A stretch of 23,994 nucleotides of DNA. Source: CBDUBS01 sp965365445 (GTDB taxonomy: Bacteria; Bacteroidota; Rhodothermia; Rhodothermales; DASSAV01). The translations under genes and the position numbers were made by a program. The notes beneath the pieces were generated by a model. It saw nothing but the letters and a program-made list of their open reading frames with translations, made no database searches and was not told the DNA's origin. The stretch covers positions 1-23,994 of the forward strand of contig CBDUBS010000040.1 of NCBI GenBank assembly GCA_965365445.1. Reading direction: 5' to 3'. Positions 21,873 through 23,994 of this stretch are shown piece by piece; position 1 is the first letter of the stretch, and each line of letters starts with the position of its first letter.

Positions 21873-23227
21873 CCGAACTGGAAACCATCACCGAGCGTCT
21901 CGAAGCGCTCGCCCGAAGCGAAGGACTGGATTACCACCCGGTAGATTTCGAACTGGTGCCTCCCGGTTTCATGACCGAGGTGGCCGTGTACGGCCTGCCC
22001 GTCCGTATGCCGCACTGGTCGTTCGGCGTCCGGTATTTCTACCAGCTCATCCAGCACCGCATGGGGCACTCCAGGCTGTTCGAGGTGGTGTTCCCCGGCA
22101 ATCCCTCACACGCCTACCTGGCTTCCGGCAACAGCCTGGCCGAAAATACCCTGGTGGCGGCGCATGTGTTAGGCCACGCCGACTTTTCGAAAAACAACGC
22201 CCTGTTCCGCCGCATGGCCGACCAGGTAGGCGAGCAGATCGTCGAGCTGGCAGCCGCCCGGGCGCACGAGATCGAACGAGCCATCTCTGAATACGGACAG
22301 GGCCGGGTGGAAATGGTGCTCGACGCGGCGCTGGCCCTGGAACAACACATCGACGTAAACGCCGGCGTCCGACGCGCCCGGTACCCGGAGTACCTTCCGG
22401 ATGAACCCGAGGCCGCCTCCGGCGCGTTCATGGACCGATTCCGTACGCTCGTCGGTACGGAGCACCCTTCCGACTACAGCCGGAAACGCCGCCGCTCGCC
22501 GGTGCCGCCGCGTCCGGAGGCGGATCTGCTGTGGTTCATCGCACAGTATGCCCCGGAGATGGAAGGATGGGAGCGGGACATCTTCCTGGCCGTGCGGGAA
22601 GAATCGTTCTACTTCTACCCCATCTTCGCCTGCCAGATCATGAACGAAGGATGGGCCTCGTACTGGCACGCCCATCTGCTGCGCAACGCCGACTTCCTCC
22701 CGCAGGACCTATACCTGGATGCGCTCAAAACCCACTCGGACGTGGTGCGGCCCTACGCCGCCGCAAAGCAAGCCTCGCTCGCCCTGAACCCGTACCACGT
22801 CGGGTTCTGCCTGTGGGACCGCCTCATCACCCGCGACGGGGTGGAACAGGCCCGCCGCATCATGGAGCAGGAAGACGATTTCAGTTTCGTTCGAAACTAC
22901 CTCGACGAGGACCTCGCCCGGGAATTGGAGTTGTTCGCCTATCGCGAGAACGATCAGGGCGAAATCAGGGTTACTGAATCCTCCCTGGACGATCTCCGGG
23001 AAACCATTCTGGCTCCGCGCTTCAACTTCGGGGCTCCCCGCATATCGGTCGAGGAAATACAGCCGGACGGCGGGCTGGTACTCCGGCATCACCACGAAAC
23101 CGACGGACGGGGCCTCGATTCGGTCCGCGCGCAGAAAGTACTGGCCTACATCCGTCGCGTGTGGCGGCGGCGCATTACGCTCCATACCATAGACGAAAAG
23201 GGCGGCCCCCGGGACGTTACGGCATGA
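21869..23227 (+). CDS. spoVR: SpoVR/YcgB family protein (452 aa)
   Basis: This is the third member of the PrkA-YhbH-SpoVR module. Family-typical segments are MPHWSFGVRYFYQLIQHRMG, ENTLVAAHVLGHADFSKNN, FYFYPIFACQIMNEGWASYW and LNPYHVGFCLWDRL. SpoVR was first described in Bacillus spore-cortex formation, but homologues such as E. coli YcgB occur in non-sporulating bacteria and act with YeaG/YeaH in stationary-phase or nitrogen-starvation physiology. Several His and Glu residues (for example HVLGHAD and NEGWASYWHAH) could bind a metal. The start at 21869 forms an ATGA overlap with the upstream gene. Length 452 aa is close to the family norm. No sporulation genes are seen nearby, so a general stress role is more likely. 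Confidence 0.94.
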   Translation: MTELETITERLEALARSEGLDYHPVDFELVPPGFMTEVAVYGLPVRMPHWSFGVRYFYQLIQHRMGHSRLFEVVFPGNPSHAYLASGNSLAENTLVAAHVLGHADFSKNNALFRRMADQVGEQIVELAAARAHEIERAISEYGQGRVEMVLDAALALEQHIDVNAGVRRARYPEYLPDEPEAASGAFMDRFRTLVGTEHPSDYSRKRRRSPVPPRPEADLLWFIAQYAPEMEGWERDIFLAVREESFYFYPIFACQIMNEGWASYWHAHLLRNADFLPQDLYLDALKTHSDVVRPYAAAKQASLALNPYHVGFCLWDRLITRDGVEQARRIMEQEDDFSFVRNYLDEDLARELELFAYRENDQGEIRVTESSLDDLRETILAPRFNFGAPRISVEEIQPDGGLVLRHHHETDGRGLDSVRAQKVLAYIRRVWRRRITLHTIDEKGGPRDVTA

Positions 23228-23259
23228 AAAAAGCCGGGAGGCGTCGAGTCCTCCCGGCT
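23226..23259 (-). terminator. Terminator between convergent genes
   Basis: The perfect 10-bp arms agccgggagg (23232-23241) and cctcccggct (23250-23259) enclose an 8-nt loop. On the minus strand the stem is followed by TTTTTT, matching the gene that ends at 23269. On the plus strand no T run follows, but the hairpin lies 4 nt after the spoVR stop and may also slow that transcript. Confidence 0.85.
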
Positions 23260-23268
23260 CTGGCCCGG

Positions 23269-23727
23269 TTACAACGTAGCGTCGCCGTACCCGGCTGCCG
23301 CGCGGCGCTCGCGGTAGCGCGTCGAGAGCGCCCGGCGCATCTGCTCGGCTACCGTACTGTCCTGCCCGCACATCTCCATCAGGTGGCGCATGGCGTACCC
23401 CTCCCCTACCGTCTGCAAGGCCGTAATAGCCAGCGCTTGCTGGGCTGCATCGTCCGACGTAGCGTATATCTCCACGAGTTTCGGAACCACCTTTTCGAAC
23501 GCGACTTTATGCCCGCAGGAGGTGGAAAAGTGGATGACGTGCTGTATCGCCCGGGTGCGCGCTTCCATTTGCGGGGCATCCAGCGCTTTGGCGAGCTGCG
23601 CGTCCAGGTTGTCGAGTATGACCTGGCTGTTGACGGTGCAGGCCGATTCTTCGCCCTCGGCGCGTGCATCCGTAACGGCGAGGGTGAGCATGAACAGTGC
23701 GGCGATGGTCATGAGAACGGGTTTCAT
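23269..23727 (-). CDS. Small exported protein, helical repeat type (152 aa)
   Basis: The protein has a signal peptide (MKPVLMTIAALFMLTLAVTD, cut near DARA) and a mature helical domain of about 128 residues with HEAT-like rhythm (VILDNLDAQLAKALDAPQME, then AIQHVIHFSTSCGHKVAFEK, LVEIYATSDDAAQQALAITA). Cysteines at the start of the mature part (ESACTVN), in STSCGHK and in MEMCGQD may form a disulfide. I do not recognise a named family. It is probably periplasmic. It is transcribed alone, with its own terminator downstream and about 150 nt separating it from the WbqC-like gene upstream. Function unknown. Confidence 0.7.
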   Translation of the reverse strand: MKPVLMTIAALFMLTLAVTDARAEGEESACTVNSQVILDNLDAQLAKALDAPQMEARTRAIQHVIHFSTSCGHKVAFEKVVPKLVEIYATSDDAAQQALAITALQTVGEGYAMRHLMEMCGQDSTVAEQMRRALSTRYRERRAAAGYGDATL

Positions 23728-23880
23728 AGGGCGCCTCTAGGCGGTTGGTGGACGGGATGTCGGTGGAAACTTTACCTTACCTACGTCCCGATTTTCCACA
23801 GGGTACAGGCCGTGTTGCGAACCGCCGCAGCCTGTTGCCGGATGCAGATTTGGTGAAGCCGGGCGTTCCGGCCGTTGCCT

Positions 23881-23994
23881 TCAGGCCCCATCCGTTCGGA
23901 GCAACCCCGGCGCGGCCGGCCCCAGGTTGAACAACGCATCCAGAGCGGACAGGCCGGGGATAAACCCGGAGAAATTCTGCCGGTAGATCGGCGG
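23881..23994 (-). CDS. WbqC-family protein, C-terminal fragment (37 aa visible)
   Basis: A minus-strand frame is open from the window edge to a stop at 23881 and reads YRQNFSGFIPGLSALDALFN, then LGPAAPGLLRTDGA. The pattern Y-x-Q-x-F, F-I-P-x-L-S-x-L-D-x-L-F-N-x-G-P is the conserved C terminus of the WbqC-like family, associated with polysaccharide or O-antigen biosynthesis loci and with flavin-linked or aminotransferase neighbours. Only the end of the gene is in the window; its start lies beyond 23994. About 150 nt separate it from the exported protein gene downstream. Confidence 0.75.
   Translation of the reverse strand, partial: PPIYRQNFSGFIPGLSALDALFNLGPAAPGLLRTDGA

Noticed and set aside
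21869..23227. Evidence of a spore former because of SpoVR
   Set aside because: SpoVR homologues with PrkA and YhbH/YeaH are common in non-sporulating bacteria, and the rest of the window is Gram-negative in character.

Overview
The window looks like about 24 kb of chromosome from a moderately high-GC member of the Bacteroidota/FCB lineage, most probably Rhodothermota or a relative. The main evidence is a secreted protein with a type IX secretion (T9SS) C-terminal sorting domain, a TonB-dependent receptor with a carboxypeptidase-like N-terminal domain, several outer-membrane or lipoprotein genes, and many starts without a Shine-Dalgarno. This placement is inference. I saw no tRNA, rRNA, insertion sequence, integrase, phage gene or CRISPR array.

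Layout. 1-2009: intergenic repeats and small hypothetical genes, two of them short membrane-protein ORFs on the minus strand. 2010-5000: a P2-type cation ATPase on the minus strand. Its leader carries a yybP-ykoY-type (Mn2+) riboswitch whose 3' strand is shared with an intrinsic terminator just before the start codon, so the pump is most simply read as a Mn2+ exporter switched on by Mn2+. 5200-8801: a 53-aa membrane protein, then a plus-strand cluster of a small CxxC/His protein, a lipoprotein and a ZnuD-like TonB receptor, suggestive of metal uptake. 8828-11173: minus-strand haem-binding protein, PAP2 phosphatase and a two-active-site glutaredoxin-like protein disulfide oxidoreductase, with a 57-aa membrane protein on the plus strand between the last two.

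11174-14437: a 550-nt regulatory region with three near-identical TGTTxxAACA palindromes, then two tandem YceI-family proteins and an outer-membrane beta-barrel protein, ended by a bidirectional terminator. 14439-15815: a T9SS-sorted protein built from W-x-NGAW repeats. 16163-18193: minus-strand genes for a coiled-coil membrane protein, a PrcB-like lipoprotein, a SprT-like metalloprotease with a duplicated zinc ribbon, and a TPR-type tail-anchored protein. 18459-23227: the conserved stress module PrkA kinase, YhbH/YeaH (DUF444, VWA) and SpoVR/YcgB. The first two genes are separated by a repeat-bearing spacer and the last two overlap by ATGA. 23269-23994: a small exported protein and the 3' end of a WbqC-family gene.

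The best-supported noteworthy elements are the Mn2+ riboswitch and its ATPase, the palindrome cluster before the YceI operon with a related site before the metal-receptor operon, and the duplicated zinc-ribbon unit of the SprT-like protein. I did not find a clearly new multi-gene defence or mobile system.
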